A stretch of DNA of 64,000 nucleotides from an uncultured Muribaculaceae bacterium (GCA_910585275.1 CAJUCW010000020.1:1-64000); one strand, 5' to 3'; shown: positions 1 to 7,951, numbered from the stretch's first letter. Notes: generated by a model from the letters alone, not told the origin. A program made the numbers and translations.

Positions 1-33
1 TGGCTACACTATACTCTTGACATCTTCTCCGCC

Positions 34-55
34 CACCGGAAAAATCCGTTGACCC
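34..55 (+). repeat. right-end-like fragment of a related insertion sequence
   Basis: This 22-nt stretch matches the right terminal repeat of the element at 64-1528 with one mismatch. It lies directly against the 8-bp TGAATTCG repeat that borders that element. The sequence further left (1-33) does not match the interior of the intact element, so this is the end of a related copy or a remnant. Together with the left terminus it makes a long palindrome around the GAATTC core. Confidence 0.6.
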
Positions 56-126
56 TGAATTCGGGACCAGCGGATTTTTCCGGTGCTTGATTTGCGTTAA
101 AAAATGCAAATGACTAAATTTGCTGG

Positions 127-507
127 ATGAATACTAAGTTAGGCAAGAGCATAAGCAAGGAAGATTTCATGTGGGAGTTTCTTCCGGCAGGTCTGAGAGA
201 GGTCTTTGATATCGTCAACGTTAAAAAGACAGATACAGAATTCCATATATGGCTTGACGAGAAAAGAGAAATTACTGAAGAAGACGCGCACAAAGGGTGC
301 GTTATAGGCAAAGGTTATACCGATTACTGTACAATTCAGGATCACCTTACCAGAGGACGCAGGACATTCCTTCATCTGCGGAAATGCAAATGGCTTGACA
401 AGTCAACGGGAGAGATATTCTCATACGACATAGATTACGTCAATGAAGACTTTACCACACTCACCAGTGAGCTTGTGGCTTTTTTAAAAGGAGAAGATAG
501 AGAGTGA
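127..507 (+). CDS. ISAon1-type transposase N-terminal region protein
   Basis: This 126-aa protein is the upstream frame of the insertion sequence. It resembles the short N-terminal region proteins that accompany ISAon1-type transposases in Bacteroidota, with the sequence pattern LPAGLREVFDI near the start and a C-terminal CDYCT/RTFLHLRKCKW-like block. No DDE residues are present, so it probably contributes DNA binding rather than catalysis. Its last codons overlap the open frame of the downstream catalytic part (from about 488), and its stop codon is at 505-507. Confidence 0.75.
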   Translation: MNTKLGKSISKEDFMWEFLPAGLREVFDIVNVKKTDTEFHIWLDEKREITEEDAHKGCVIGKGYTDYCTIQDHLTRGRRTFLHLRKCKWLDKSTGEIFSYDIDYVNEDFTTLTSELVAFLKGEDRE

Positions 508-1495
508 GTGTCTTCCGATCTCAACGATAGGCCGGTTATATGGCGTCAACGGAGATACGCTGCGCAAGCTATACAAGTACCGTCTGAGCGGTTACACGGA
601 ATGGAAAGGGATGAGCAGGACCAGATATTCACAGACTCCTTATGTATGTTTTCCGGAAAACTGCGGACCCAATCTGAGCATAGACGAGACAGCGCTGAGC
701 AAGGACGAGTTGTTCACTATTGTGACAAACAAGGATGCCCATGGAGGTCCCGGGACACTGGTGGCGATGCTTTATGGCACCAAAGTGCCTGAGATAGTGG
801 CAGTATTGGAAGAGGCGATTCCTGCATGGCGCAGGATTAAAGTAAAGGAAGTGACCTGCGATCTGTCTTCCGCAATGATGGAGTCGGTCAGGATATCATT
901 CCCATGTGCGATTATTACAAACGACCGTTTCCATGTGCAGCAGCTCTTTAACGAGGCAATGGACGACCTGCGCATAGACATCAGGCACCAGGTTCGCAAG
1001 GATGAGGCCACGGTGCAGGAAATGTGCAGGGAGCAGGGGATTGAATATGCTTCGATAAAGGCTCGTAATGGCGAGACCTGGCCACAGATTCTTGTACGCA
1101 CAAAACGGTCGCTTATGGTATCAAGGGATAAATGGAGCGTTGCCCAGCGACAGAGGATGGAGATACTTTTTGAGAATTATCCGCAAATCGAGCACGCCTA
1201 TAAAGTAATGCAGAGACTAAGAGAGATTTTTAACGAGAAGGTCGACTATCTGAAAGGCGGGGAAATGCTGATGAAGTGGTTCAAGGATGTGGAGGCTCTT
1301 GGCAGAGAGCATTTCAATACTGTGGTCAGGACTTTTAAAAACAATTATAAGACAATCATAAACTACTTCCGATCCCGGGCGACAAACGCCTCTGCCGAAT
1401 CATTCAACGCAAAGATCAAGATGTTCCGCACTCAGTTGAGAGGTGTCTCGGATCCTCTCTTCTTTATATTCAGATTATGTAAGATTTTTGCTTAA
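488..1495 (+). CDS. ISL3/ISAon1 transposase, catalytic part
   Basis: The catalytic reading frame is open from 488 and ends at 1495. The first ATG is at 611, but the residues before it (LPISTIGRLYGVNGDTLRKL) look like a helix-turn-helix and are clearly protein-like. There is no ATG, GTG or TTG between 488 and 611 in this frame, so a translational frameshift (+1 or -2) from the upstream frame near 488-504 is the likely source. Candidate DDE residues are Asp in SIDET, Asp in TNDRFHV and Glu in ASAESFNAKIK, matching the ISL3 DDE fold. The frame is otherwise intact, so the element may be active. Whether the shift is programmed or a mutation is not known. Confidence 0.75.
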   Translation, partial: KEKIESECLPISTIGRLYGVNGDTLRKLYKYRLSGYTEWKGMSRTRYSQTPYVCFPENCGPNLSIDETALSKDELFTIVTNKDAHGGPGTLVAMLYGTKVPEIVAVLEEAIPAWRRIKVKEVTCDLSSAMMESVRISFPCAIITNDRFHVQQLFNEAMDDLRIDIRHQVRKDEATVQEMCREQGIEYASIKARNGETWPQILVRTKRSLMVSRDKWSVAQRQRMEILFENYPQIEHAYKVMQRLREIFNEKVDYLKGGEMLMKWFKDVEALGREHFNTVVRTFKNNYKTIINYFRSRATNASAESFNAKIKMFRTQLRGVSDPLFFIFRLCKIFA

Positions 1496-1583
1496 AAAAA
1501 GCCAAGCACCGGAAAAATCCGCTGACCCTGAATTCGCTGACCCGATATGATGGCGTTACTCAAGCGTGTTTAGTAAACAATAT

Positions 1584-1614
1584 AAAAAAGGTCGGTTCTC
1601 ATTGAGAACCGACC
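1584..1614 (-). terminator. intrinsic terminator after the tRNA pair
   Basis: An 11-bp perfect stem (1590-1600 with 1604-1614) closes a 3-nt loop. On the minus strand it is followed by a run of six T. It lies just downstream of the leftward tRNA genes and would end their transcript. Confidence 0.75.
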
Positions 1615-1621
1615 TTTTAAG

Positions 1622-1695
1622 TGACTCCTGCAGGATTCAAACCTGCAACCTTCTGATCCGTAGTCAGATGCTCTATTCAGTTGAGCTAAGGAGCC
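1622..1695 (-). tRNA. tRNA-Arg (anticodon ACG)
   Basis: This 74-nt gene folds as a cloverleaf. The acceptor arm GGCTCCT pairs with AGGAGTC (one G-U), the anticodon loop CTACGGA gives anticodon ACG (read as ICG, decoding CGU/CGC/CGA), and the T loop is GGTTTGAATCC. CCA is not encoded. It is identical to the copy at 1742-1815, and the two probably share the promoter upstream of that copy. Confidence 0.95.
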
Positions 1696-1741
1696 ATTGT
1701 TGTCAGTTGTTTTAAAGGCTTCTAAAATGGAAGCTTTTAAG

Positions 1742-1815
1742 TGACTCCTGCAGGATTCAAACCTGCAACCTTCTGATCCGTAGTCAGATGCTCTATTCAG
1801 TTGAGCTAAGGAGCC
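1742..1815 (-). tRNA. tRNA-Arg (anticodon ACG), second identical copy
   Basis: It is base-for-base identical to the tRNA at 1622-1695, and a few flanking bases (TTTTAA beyond the 3' end) also match, as expected for a recent tandem duplication. The 46-nt spacer holds an imperfect hairpin around 1713-1739. This copy is promoter-proximal in the leftward transcript. Confidence 0.95.
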
Positions 1816-1854
1816 GTTTTGTTTTTGCTATCGGTTGTTCCCGTTTTGCGAGTG

Positions 1855-1886
1855 CAAAGTTACTGCCTTTTTCTGAAATCACCAAA
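1855..1886 (-). promoter_or_regulatory. Bacteroidota-type promoter for the tRNA-Arg pair
   Basis: On the minus strand TTTG (1886-1883) is followed after 20 nt by TAACTTTG (1862-1855). This fits the TTTG-N19/20-TAnnTTTG promoter of Bacteroidota. It lies between the folB stop codon and the first tRNA. Confidence 0.75.
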
Positions 1887-1904
1887 TAAAATGGCGAAAA
1901 AATT

Positions 1905-2261
1905 TTAGAAAAATAACGTGACTTCCGCGCTGCCGTTAACTGTTGGAATGGGAGGTGTTGATTTACAGATTGTTATATGTCCGGAAAGAATTTGAGGCCA
2001 ACGGGAACAAATTCTTTCCGCTATCTTTGCCGCCACCGTTTCGATGAGCTTTTTTGTGTTTCCCATCTCCGTTTTTATGATTTCATAAACATCGGCATAA
2101 GAAATGGTGTCGTCGAGATTGTCTTCGAGAATTACCTCCGAATAAGGAATTCTTATAGCCAAATTCACAATAAATTCGTTTCCGACCTTCGTTTCTTGAG
2201 GCATTACGCCATGACAGGCATGGAAACGAAGGTCGGAAAGTTTAATTTCGAATTCTTTCAT
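1905..2261 (-). CDS. folB: dihydroneopterin aldolase
   Basis: This 118-aa protein is the usual length for FolB, which splits 7,8-dihydroneopterin to 6-hydroxymethyl-dihydropterin and glycolaldehyde in folate synthesis. Recognisable parts are the N-terminal strand IKLSDLRFHACHGVMPQE, the block DDTISYADVYEII, and KLIETVAAKIAERI with the conserved Glu. It is the last gene of a leftward group ysxC-gtrA-rpiB-folB and starts 25 nt after rpiB ends. The cytoplasmic role is taken from the family. The family match is strong. Confidence 0.92.
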   Translation of the reverse strand: MKEFEIKLSDLRFHACHGVMPQETKVGNEFIVNLAIRIPYSEVILEDNLDDTISYADVYEIIKTEMGNTKKLIETVAAKIAERICSRWPQILSGHITICKSTPPIPTVNGSAEVTLFF

Positions 2262-2286
2262 GAAAAATCGATGGTATTGCCTTCGG

Positions 2287-2724
2287 TTAATCTTTAACAG
2301 GTATTTTATTCACCCTGATTTGGTGGCGACCACCTTCGAATTTTGCATCAAGATAGGCATCGACCACCTCTTTTGCCATATATACAGAAATGAAACGGCC
2401 CGGAAGCACAAGGAAGTTGGCGTCGTTGTGCTGTTTGGCGAGTGCTCCGAGTTCAGGAAGCCAGCAAAGGGCGGCACGTATGTTCTGATGCTTGTTGAGG
2501 GTTATCTGTATGCCGTTGCCTGAGCCACACATTGCTATGCCGAAAGCGCATTCTCCCATTTCAACAGCGGTTGCGGCGGGGTGTGCGAAATCGGCATAAT
2601 CACAAGAATCGGAAGAATCCGTGCCGAAGTCGATTACTTCATATCCTTTTTCAATAAGATACGGTTTGATTATTTCTTTGAGTTCGTATGCGGCATGGTC
2701 GGATGCCATTGCAATCTTGGTCAT
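2287..2724 (-). CDS. rpiB: ribose-5-phosphate isomerase B
   Basis: This 145-aa RpiB/LacAB-type sugar-phosphate isomerase interconverts ribose 5-phosphate and ribulose 5-phosphate in the pentose phosphate pathway. The start (IAMASDHAAYELK), the substrate loop YEVIDFGTDSSDSCDYADFA, the catalytic cysteine in the AFGIAMCGSGNGI motif and the anion-binding NKHQNIRAALC block are all present. It lies 3 nt after the GtrA-like gene in the same direction, so co-transcription is likely. Confidence 0.95.
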   Translation of the reverse strand: MTKIAMASDHAAYELKEIIKPYLIEKGYEVIDFGTDSSDSCDYADFAHPAATAVEMGECAFGIAMCGSGNGIQITLNKHQNIRAALCWLPELGALAKQHNDANFLVLPGRFISVYMAKEVVDAYLDAKFEGGRHQIRVNKIPVKD

Positions 2725-2727
2725 AAC

Positions 2728-3171
2728 TTATAAGGTTTTAGATATGTCAGGGTTCTTTTCCTTTCCGCTTTTGAAAAGGCGGCTTGTAAAAGCGAAACGC
2801 ACCAGGAAATAATTTACGGGAATGCAAATCGCGAGCGCTGGAAGAAGCGCAAGGGTGGGGCCTACAATTCCTTTGAAAATCGCCACAAGTCCGGTCTGAA
2901 GCCCCATATTGAAGAGATGGCTTAATGTGAATCCGAGACCTTTTTTGGCATTGGGACGGGTGTGGAATGTAAAATAGCTCGACAGGAAAAAATTCACGAT
3001 AAAGCTCAGTGCGTAGCTTATCATGGAGGAGGGAACAGCCCTGACGTGGACCGCATTTACGAATATGACATAGAATCCGTATTGTAGCACAGTCGAGATT
3101 CCGCCCACCATTCCGAATCTTACTATTTCGGAAAGTCGGCTGTCGCCGTTGATAAGTTTTTTAAGGTTCAT
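2728..3171 (-). CDS. GtrA-family membrane protein
   Basis: This 147-aa protein has four hydrophobic segments and begins RFGMVGGISTVLQYGFYVIF, typical of the GtrA/DPMS family. GtrA proteins are thought to take part in moving lipid-linked sugars across the inner membrane. The substrate cannot be read from sequence. The start overlaps the end of ysxC by 11 nt, so the two are translationally linked. There is no glycosyltransferase next to it, which leaves its partner unknown. Confidence 0.85.
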   Translation of the reverse strand: MNLKKLINGDSRLSEIVRFGMVGGISTVLQYGFYVIFVNAVHVRAVPSSMISYALSFIVNFFLSSYFTFHTRPNAKKGLGFTLSHLFNMGLQTGLVAIFKGIVGPTLALLPALAICIPVNYFLVRFAFTSRLFKSGKEKNPDISKTL

Positions 3172-3811
3172 TATTCAGTGGAATGTTGTCATCCTTTTCT
3201 TTACAATCGAGTAGCACCTGACGGTTGATTTTTTCGATGAAGTCGAGAATCTCGTCGCGGCCTGTCGATTTTTCGGAAGATGTAATGAAAATCGGTGGAA
3301 GTTCTTCCCAGTTTTTAAGGAGTTCTTTTTTGTATGCTTCGACTTTTGCAACGCCTGCGTTGGGCCCGAGCTTATCGGCTTTCGTGAACACGATGGCGAA
3401 AGGTACCTGATTTTCACCGAGCCAGTTTAAAAATTCAAGGTCTATTTTTTGCGGCTCGTGTCTTATGTCGATAAGCACAAAGAGAAGTGTCATTTGGCGG
3501 CGGCCCAGGATATAGGTCTCGATTATTTTCCTGAAACTTTCACGTTGGTCTTTGCCGCGGGCGGCATAACCATAGCCGGGTAGGTCAACGATATAGAACT
3601 CGCCGTTGTTGATGTTGAAATGGTTTATGAGGAGAGTTTTGCCCGGCTTTTGTGAAGTCTTGGCGAGTCCTTTCCTTTTTGTAAGCATATTGATAAGCGA
3701 TGATTTGCCCACGTTCGAACGCCCTATAAAAGCGTATTCGGGCACGTCGGTGGCTGGACATTGCTCCACCTTTGCATTGCTTATCTCGTATTTTGCATTT
3801 TTTATCTCCAT
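3161..3811 (-). CDS. ysxC: ribosome biogenesis GTP-binding protein YsxC/EngB
   Basis: This 216-aa GTPase of the TrmE-Era-EngA-EngB-Septin-like superfamily is needed for large ribosomal subunit assembly in other bacteria. The motifs are G1 GRSNVGKSSLIN, G2 region with KPGKTLLINHF, G3 DLPGYGYA, and G4 TKAD; the C-terminal block ITSSEKSTGRDEILDFI is G5-like. It is the first gene of the leftward ysxC-gtrA-rpiB-folB group. A TAACTTTG box ends only 5 nt before the ATG, which suggests a nearly leaderless message. Confidence 0.95.
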   Translation of the reverse strand: MEIKNAKYEISNAKVEQCPATDVPEYAFIGRSNVGKSSLINMLTKRKGLAKTSQKPGKTLLINHFNINNGEFYIVDLPGYGYAARGKDQRESFRKIIETYILGRRQMTLLFVLIDIRHEPQKIDLEFLNWLGENQVPFAIVFTKADKLGPNAGVAKVEAYKKELLKNWEELPPIFITSSEKSTGRDEILDFIEKINRQVLLDCKEKDDNIPLNNEP

Positions 3812-3816
3812 GCCTG

Positions 3817-3824
3817 CAAAGTTA
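3817..3824 (-). promoter_or_regulatory. -7 promoter box of the ysxC operon
   Basis: TAACTTTG on the minus strand ends 5 nt before the ysxC ATG. No good TTTG -33 element is seen at the expected distance. The transcript start would fall at or next to the start codon. Confidence 0.5.
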
Positions 3825-3967
3825 ATACTTTTTTATTGAAGAAATGGAATATGCCACCTCTAAATTTATGAGATGCGGTTGTTTTATGAAGAAAATGTAT
3901 GTTGTTTTTAGATTAATGAAAGAAGCCACCGTTTTATGTCTTCATAGAAAAGGCCATGAAGTTTCTT

Positions 3968-3998
3968 TTTGAAAGTTGAAAAAAAATATATACCTTTG
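3968..3998 (+). promoter_or_regulatory. promoter of the cobalamin riboswitch operon
   Basis: TTTG (3968-3971), a 19-nt spacer and TACCTTTG (3991-3998) make a full Bacteroidota promoter. The predicted transcript start, about 4003-4006, is exactly where the riboswitch begins. The 130 nt upstream of it (3840-3967) show nothing else. Confidence 0.8.
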
Positions 3999-4002
3999 CA
4001 CA

Positions 4003-4165
4003 CGTTTTGGTTCGCGGCGACGCGATTAATAGGGAACCCGGTGAGAATCCGGGACAGACCCGCTACTGTAATTCCTATAAAACCCATCGACAGAATGTCA
4101 CTGTCGGTTTTTTCCGCCGGGAAGGCGTCGATGGGGGGATAAGTCAGGAGACCTGCCAAGACAAC
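4003..4165 (+). promoter_or_regulatory. cobalamin (B12) riboswitch aptamer
   Basis: The conserved core of the adenosylcobalamin-class aptamer is present: AATAGGGAACCCGGTGAGAA (4028-4047), then CGGGACAGACCCGCTACTGTAA, a variable hairpin at 4086-4115, GAAGGCG near 4121, and the closing GATAAGTCAGGAGACCTGCC (4138-4157). It is in the leader of the TonB-dependent receptor gene and so should reduce expression of the uptake and synthesis genes when cobalamin is plentiful. Which corrinoid it senses cannot be read directly. Confidence 0.97.
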
Positions 4166-4289
4166 ATATCGTTTTGTAGTTTTCGGGTTATATTACCACA
4201 AAACAGCCGTTCGTCTCCTTGTGCGGGGAGAGGGAATATGGTTTGCTGCGTAATAGTACCCCAGTTTTTAATTTTGGCAGCAGACCGAG
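4166..4289 (+). promoter_or_regulatory. leader between riboswitch and btuB-like gene, possible expression platform
   Basis: This 124-nt stretch holds two short hairpins (4171-4177 with 4198-4204, and a CTCC/GGAG stem near 4215-4231). The seven bases CTGCCAA at the aptamer's 3' edge (4153-4159) are complementary to TTGGCAG at 4274-4280, ten bases before the ATG. Pairing of these could couple ligand state to ribosome access. No run of T after a hairpin is seen, so translational control is likelier than termination. This is inference. Confidence 0.4.
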
Positions 4290-6635
4290 ATGAAAAATTG
4301 GATACTTTTATTATTCCTCATGAGCCACTTGAGTTTTCAGGCGGCTAATTCTGTTTATACACTTTTGGGAAAGGTGGTTGACGGTTCGAGGGAACCTGTC
4401 GCTTTCGCTACGGTGTCTCTCAATGGTTTGAAATTCACGACGGAGACTGACGTTGACGGATTGTTTGAGTTTAAACTGGAGAAGGGTGTATATCGTGGAA
4501 ACATAACTGCCCTCAACTACCACACTTACAATTTTACTGTGGATTTGGTTAAAGACACGACGATGAACGTCGTGATGGAGGAAAACGCCGCTTTGCTTCA
4601 GGGTGTAAGTGTGTATGGAAAGAGCGAGGGGAAGCGGCTTGAAGAGGGTGCGTTTTCGGTAAATGCCGTTGAAATAGCACCTAACCTTAACAAGATGGTC
4701 ACTCTTAACGACCTGATTAACCGTACGGCCGGAGTCAAGGTGAGGAGAGAAGGTGGCGCCGGTTCTGATTTCGATTTGACAATAAACGGAATGTCGGGAA
4801 ATTCCATACGCTATTTTATCGACGGAGTGCCTTTGGAAACGAAGGGCACGGGATTGACGCTCGACAATGTGCCGCTAAATACGGTCGAAAGGGTGGAATT
4901 GTATAAAGGTGTGGTGCCTTCTTATCTCGGTGCGGATGCTTTGGGGGGAGCGGTCAATATAGTAACCCGCAAAAAACGCCGGAACTATCTTGATGCATCG
5001 TATGGCATAGGGTCTTTCCATACACATACCGGTGATTTGACCGGGCAATATTACATACCCGGCACTCCGATAGTGATACACCCTACTTTCAGCATAAATT
5101 ATTCTAAAAATGACTATCTCATGAAGTATGTGGAGGTATGGAGTGAAGAGCAAGATCGCTATATTTTTACAAACAAACGCCGCTTTCACGATGATTACTT
5201 TTCCATTTTCGGTGAGGTTGAGGTTGGCGTGAACAACGTGAAATGGGCGGACAATTTTCTTGTAGGTTATTCATATAATAAACTCGATAAGGACATACAG
5301 ACCGGTGCAATGCAAAATAAGGTGTATGGAGAGGCAAGAAGACATTCCCATTCGTCGAATATATCCTTACGCTATAACAAAAGATGGGGCGACGTGGCTA
5401 CACGACTTACTCTTTCCCATACCTGGGACCATAGCGAAACCGTCGATACCGCTTATCGCAAGTATTCCTGGGATGGCACGTGGTTGCCTTCGTCGGGCAA
5501 CGAACTTAATAACCGCGCACGTACCATACGCATTTATAAAAGGCCACTGACCGTGCTCAACGCTGGAGTTGATTATGAACTGAACGAACATAACAGTTTT
5601 GCTTTCAATTATATGCTCAACCGAAGGGGGAACGACCGCTATGATTTAGCTGACAAGACGTTTGAACCGTCGAACGATGTGGTCACCAAGCATATTCTCT
5701 CGCTTACCTATTCACAATCCTTTTTTGAAAACAAATGGCAGACATCTTATTTCGTAAAAGAGTATATAAACGCGCTTTCAATAAAGCAAACCGATGACAT
5801 CTCGATAACGGGATCCGATAGAATCGACAAAGAAAATGTGAAAACTTACTGGGGTGCCGGCATCGGAAGCCGTTATTCACTATGCGAACCTTTTGCGGTG
5901 AAAGCCTCATACGAGCATAGCGTCAGGTTGCCTTTATCGAGGGAACTGCTTGGCAACGGCACCACCGTATATCCTAATCTCACACTGAATCCGGAGAAAA
6001 GCAACAATTATAACGTGGGTGTATTCGGAACGTTTAATTTCGATGACTCCAACCGATTGAGTTATGAGGTAAACGGTTTTATCCGCCATGTTCAGAATTA
6101 CATACGAGCCACTGTCTCAGAACGGGAAGGAATGATGCAGTATGTCAACGAACCGGCGATCGATATCAAAGGATTGGATTTTGAAGTTTCTTATTTATGG
6201 AACAGTGCTTTACAGGTTTTACTCAACGGAAGCTGGAGCGATGCCCGCAATTTGAGGCGTTACAAGACCGACGGCAATCTCTCCGCCACTTATAAGAACA
6301 GAGTTCCCAATCGTCCCTGGGCTTTCGGCAACGTCGATGTGTCATATACTTTCCGAAATCTTCTGGAGAAAACCGACCGTCTGAGAATAGGCGCGGATTA
6401 TCAGTATGTCCATTGGTATTACCTTAACTGGGAGGCCTACGGGGCAGCCTCGTCGAAAGCGCGGATTCCTGCCCAAAATATCACCAATGCTTCGCTTTCT
6501 TATTCATGGCATAATGACCGTTATAACATTTCGGTTGAATGCAACAACGTCTTCGATTGTCTTGCCTACGACAACTATATGCTGCAAAAGCCGGGACGCT
6601 CTTTTGCAGCTAAATTCAGAATATTCATTAACTAA
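4290..6635 (+). CDS. TonB-dependent outer-membrane receptor, BtuB-like
   Basis: This 781-aa outer-membrane protein has a signal peptide (about residues 1-19), a CarboxypepD_reg-like domain (about 22-100), a plug domain with DLINRTAGVKVRR and NGMSGNSIRYFIDGVPL (about 125-230), and a 22-strand-type beta-barrel to the end. It is the first gene after the B12 riboswitch, so uptake of cobalamin or another corrinoid is the best assignment. Bacteroidota carry many such receptors, and this family cannot be told from heme or siderophore receptors by sequence alone. The neighbouring module is HmuSTUV-like, so a tetrapyrrole other than B12 remains possible. Confidence 0.88.
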   Translation: MKNWILLLFLMSHLSFQAANSVYTLLGKVVDGSREPVAFATVSLNGLKFTTETDVDGLFEFKLEKGVYRGNITALNYHTYNFTVDLVKDTTMNVVMEENAALLQGVSVYGKSEGKRLEEGAFSVNAVEIAPNLNKMVTLNDLINRTAGVKVRREGGAGSDFDLTINGMSGNSIRYFIDGVPLETKGTGLTLDNVPLNTVERVELYKGVVPSYLGADALGGAVNIVTRKKRRNYLDASYGIGSFHTHTGDLTGQYYIPGTPIVIHPTFSINYSKNDYLMKYVEVWSEEQDRYIFTNKRRFHDDYFSIFGEVEVGVNNVKWADNFLVGYSYNKLDKDIQTGAMQNKVYGEARRHSHSSNISLRYNKRWGDVATRLTLSHTWDHSETVDTAYRKYSWDGTWLPSSGNELNNRARTIRIYKRPLTVLNAGVDYELNEHNSFAFNYMLNRRGNDRYDLADKTFEPSNDVVTKHILSLTYSQSFFENKWQTSYFVKEYINALSIKQTDDISITGSDRIDKENVKTYWGAGIGSRYSLCEPFAVKASYEHSVRLPLSRELLGNGTTVYPNLTLNPEKSNNYNVGVFGTFNFDDSNRLSYEVNGFIRHVQNYIRATVSEREGMMQYVNEPAIDIKGLDFEVSYLWNSALQVLLNGSWSDARNLRRYKTDGNLSATYKNRVPNRPWAFGNVDVSYTFRNLLEKTDRLRIGADYQYVHWYYLNWEAYGAASSKARIPAQNITNASLSYSWHNDRYNISVECNNVFDCLAYDNYMLQKPGRSFAAKFRIFIN

Positions 6636-6650
6636 CCAAAATATAAATCA

Positions 6651-7928
6651 ATGAAAAAATTTAGATTACTTCTTTCATCGTTTATGGCGATTTCGATGGC
6701 CTTCTGCATGACTGGCTGTTCTGATGATGACGGACCGGATAAACCAGGCACTCCCGATGATCCCACAATCATCCAAGACTACCATTTCGACCTTTGGGTT
6801 GCCCTCGACCGTCACGGCGGTATGGGACGCGATGTGCAGACACTTGTGCGCAGTGTCAACTCCCTTGATGCCGACCAGCCGGAAATCACATTCCAGGGCA
6901 CGGGCACGGAGGTAAATTCACTTCTGTCGCTCGAAACTATTTTGAAAGGTGCGTATTATTATCAGGTGCCTGTATCTGCCGACAGGTTTGCCAAGTACGT
7001 CATCAAGGATAATAAAATAGAAGCCATTAAGGAACGTAGATTCCAGACCAATACCTATGCTACCCGTAAATATACGCATGCTTGGATTAACGACAATACC
7101 CTTGTCATAATGGCAGCCAACGGCGACGCTACTAAGATAATATGGACGAAACTCAACACCGACGACATGTCGATTATCAGTGAGGGTACGCTCGATGTGG
7201 AGATGCCTGAAAAAGGTGAAATCTATACCACTTCGGGAATTCTTACTTATAGAGCTTCAGACAACAAATTGTTCTATTTCTATTATGCAAAGACGGAAGG
7301 CCGACGCGGTGTCCGTGTCACTCCTATGTTGACTGCAGTCATCAATCCTTCCACAATGGAAGTCGAGAGCAATACTCCATGTTTCCTTGACTGTGAGATG
7401 GTCGGCACCGCCTATGGAGAACTCCTTCAGACCACCACAGTTATCGATGGCCACAATAATCTTTACATTGCCTGCGTGACGGATGACGCCAACGGCAATG
7501 AACACAGCCATCTTTTGAAGATTCCGGCAAACTCCACCACATTCGATAAAGACTATGACGGTTTCACGGCGGAGGGTAAGCTTATCTCTGTGATGTATGT
7601 GGGCAACAACAAAGTTGTGGCATATGCCCGTGATGATAAAGCCGGAACCGAGATTGATTCTTTCAGCCACTATTACACTGTTATTGATGTGGCAAAGAAA
7701 GTGTCCACCCCTGTCACATACAACGGGGAACGTCTTGCTTACAGTAGCGGACGTTTTTCATCGCGTATGGCCTACGTCAATCATAAGGCATATATCGGTG
7801 TCGATGCGGAAGGTAAAAATCCCCAAATCTATATCTATGATGTAGAGAAAAACCAGACTGAACTGGGGGTGACAATGGCGCCCGGTTACTATTTCGAACA
7901 AATCAGAGTGGTCGAAGATCTCAAATAA
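6651..7928 (+). CDS. surface lipoprotein, DUF4374-like beta-propeller
   Basis: This 425-aa protein has a lipoprotein signal peptide with lipobox MTGC (Cys23) followed by SDDD, the acidic pattern that sends Bacteroidota lipoproteins to the cell surface. The rest has repeated WINDNTLVIMA-like strands and resembles DUF4374 proteins, which are probably beta-propellers. It starts 15 nt after the receptor gene. Bacteroides cobalamin loci use a surface propeller (BtuG) as a high-affinity capture protein. This gene may play the same part, but that is inference from position and fold type. Confidence 0.75.
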   Translation: MKKFRLLLSSFMAISMAFCMTGCSDDDGPDKPGTPDDPTIIQDYHFDLWVALDRHGGMGRDVQTLVRSVNSLDADQPEITFQGTGTEVNSLLSLETILKGAYYYQVPVSADRFAKYVIKDNKIEAIKERRFQTNTYATRKYTHAWINDNTLVIMAANGDATKIIWTKLNTDDMSIISEGTLDVEMPEKGEIYTTSGILTYRASDNKLFYFYYAKTEGRRGVRVTPMLTAVINPSTMEVESNTPCFLDCEMVGTAYGELLQTTTVIDGHNNLYIACVTDDANGNEHSHLLKIPANSTTFDKDYDGFTAEGKLISVMYVGNNKVVAYARDDKAGTEIDSFSHYYTVIDVAKKVSTPVTYNGERLAYSSGRFSSRMAYVNHKAYIGVDAEGKNPQIYIYDVEKNQTELGVTMAPGYYFEQIRVVEDLK

Positions 7929-7951
7929 AACGGTCCGTTTAATCTGCTGTT

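Larger units (their letters stand above)
64..1528 (+). mobile_element. ISL3-type (ISAon1-like) insertion sequence
   Basis: The element is 1465 bp long. The first 26 bases and the reverse complement of the last 26 agree at 24 positions, both reading GG..CAGCGGATTTTTCCGG, so these are terminal inverted repeats. The same 8-bp sequence TGAATTCG stands outside both ends (56-63 and 1529-1536), which fits the 8-bp target duplications known for ISL3-family elements. Inside are two overlapping reading frames for a transposase. The boundaries come from the repeats and the duplication. No sequence search was run. Confidence 0.85.

Noticed and set aside
508..792. 94-codon frame in the insertion sequence
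   Set aside because: It is a shadow of the catalytic transposase frame, which has the conserved residues.
4007..4348. 113-codon open frame over the region before the btuB-like gene
   Set aside because: It lies over the cobalamin riboswitch and its leader, and its sequence is explained by the conserved aptamer core.
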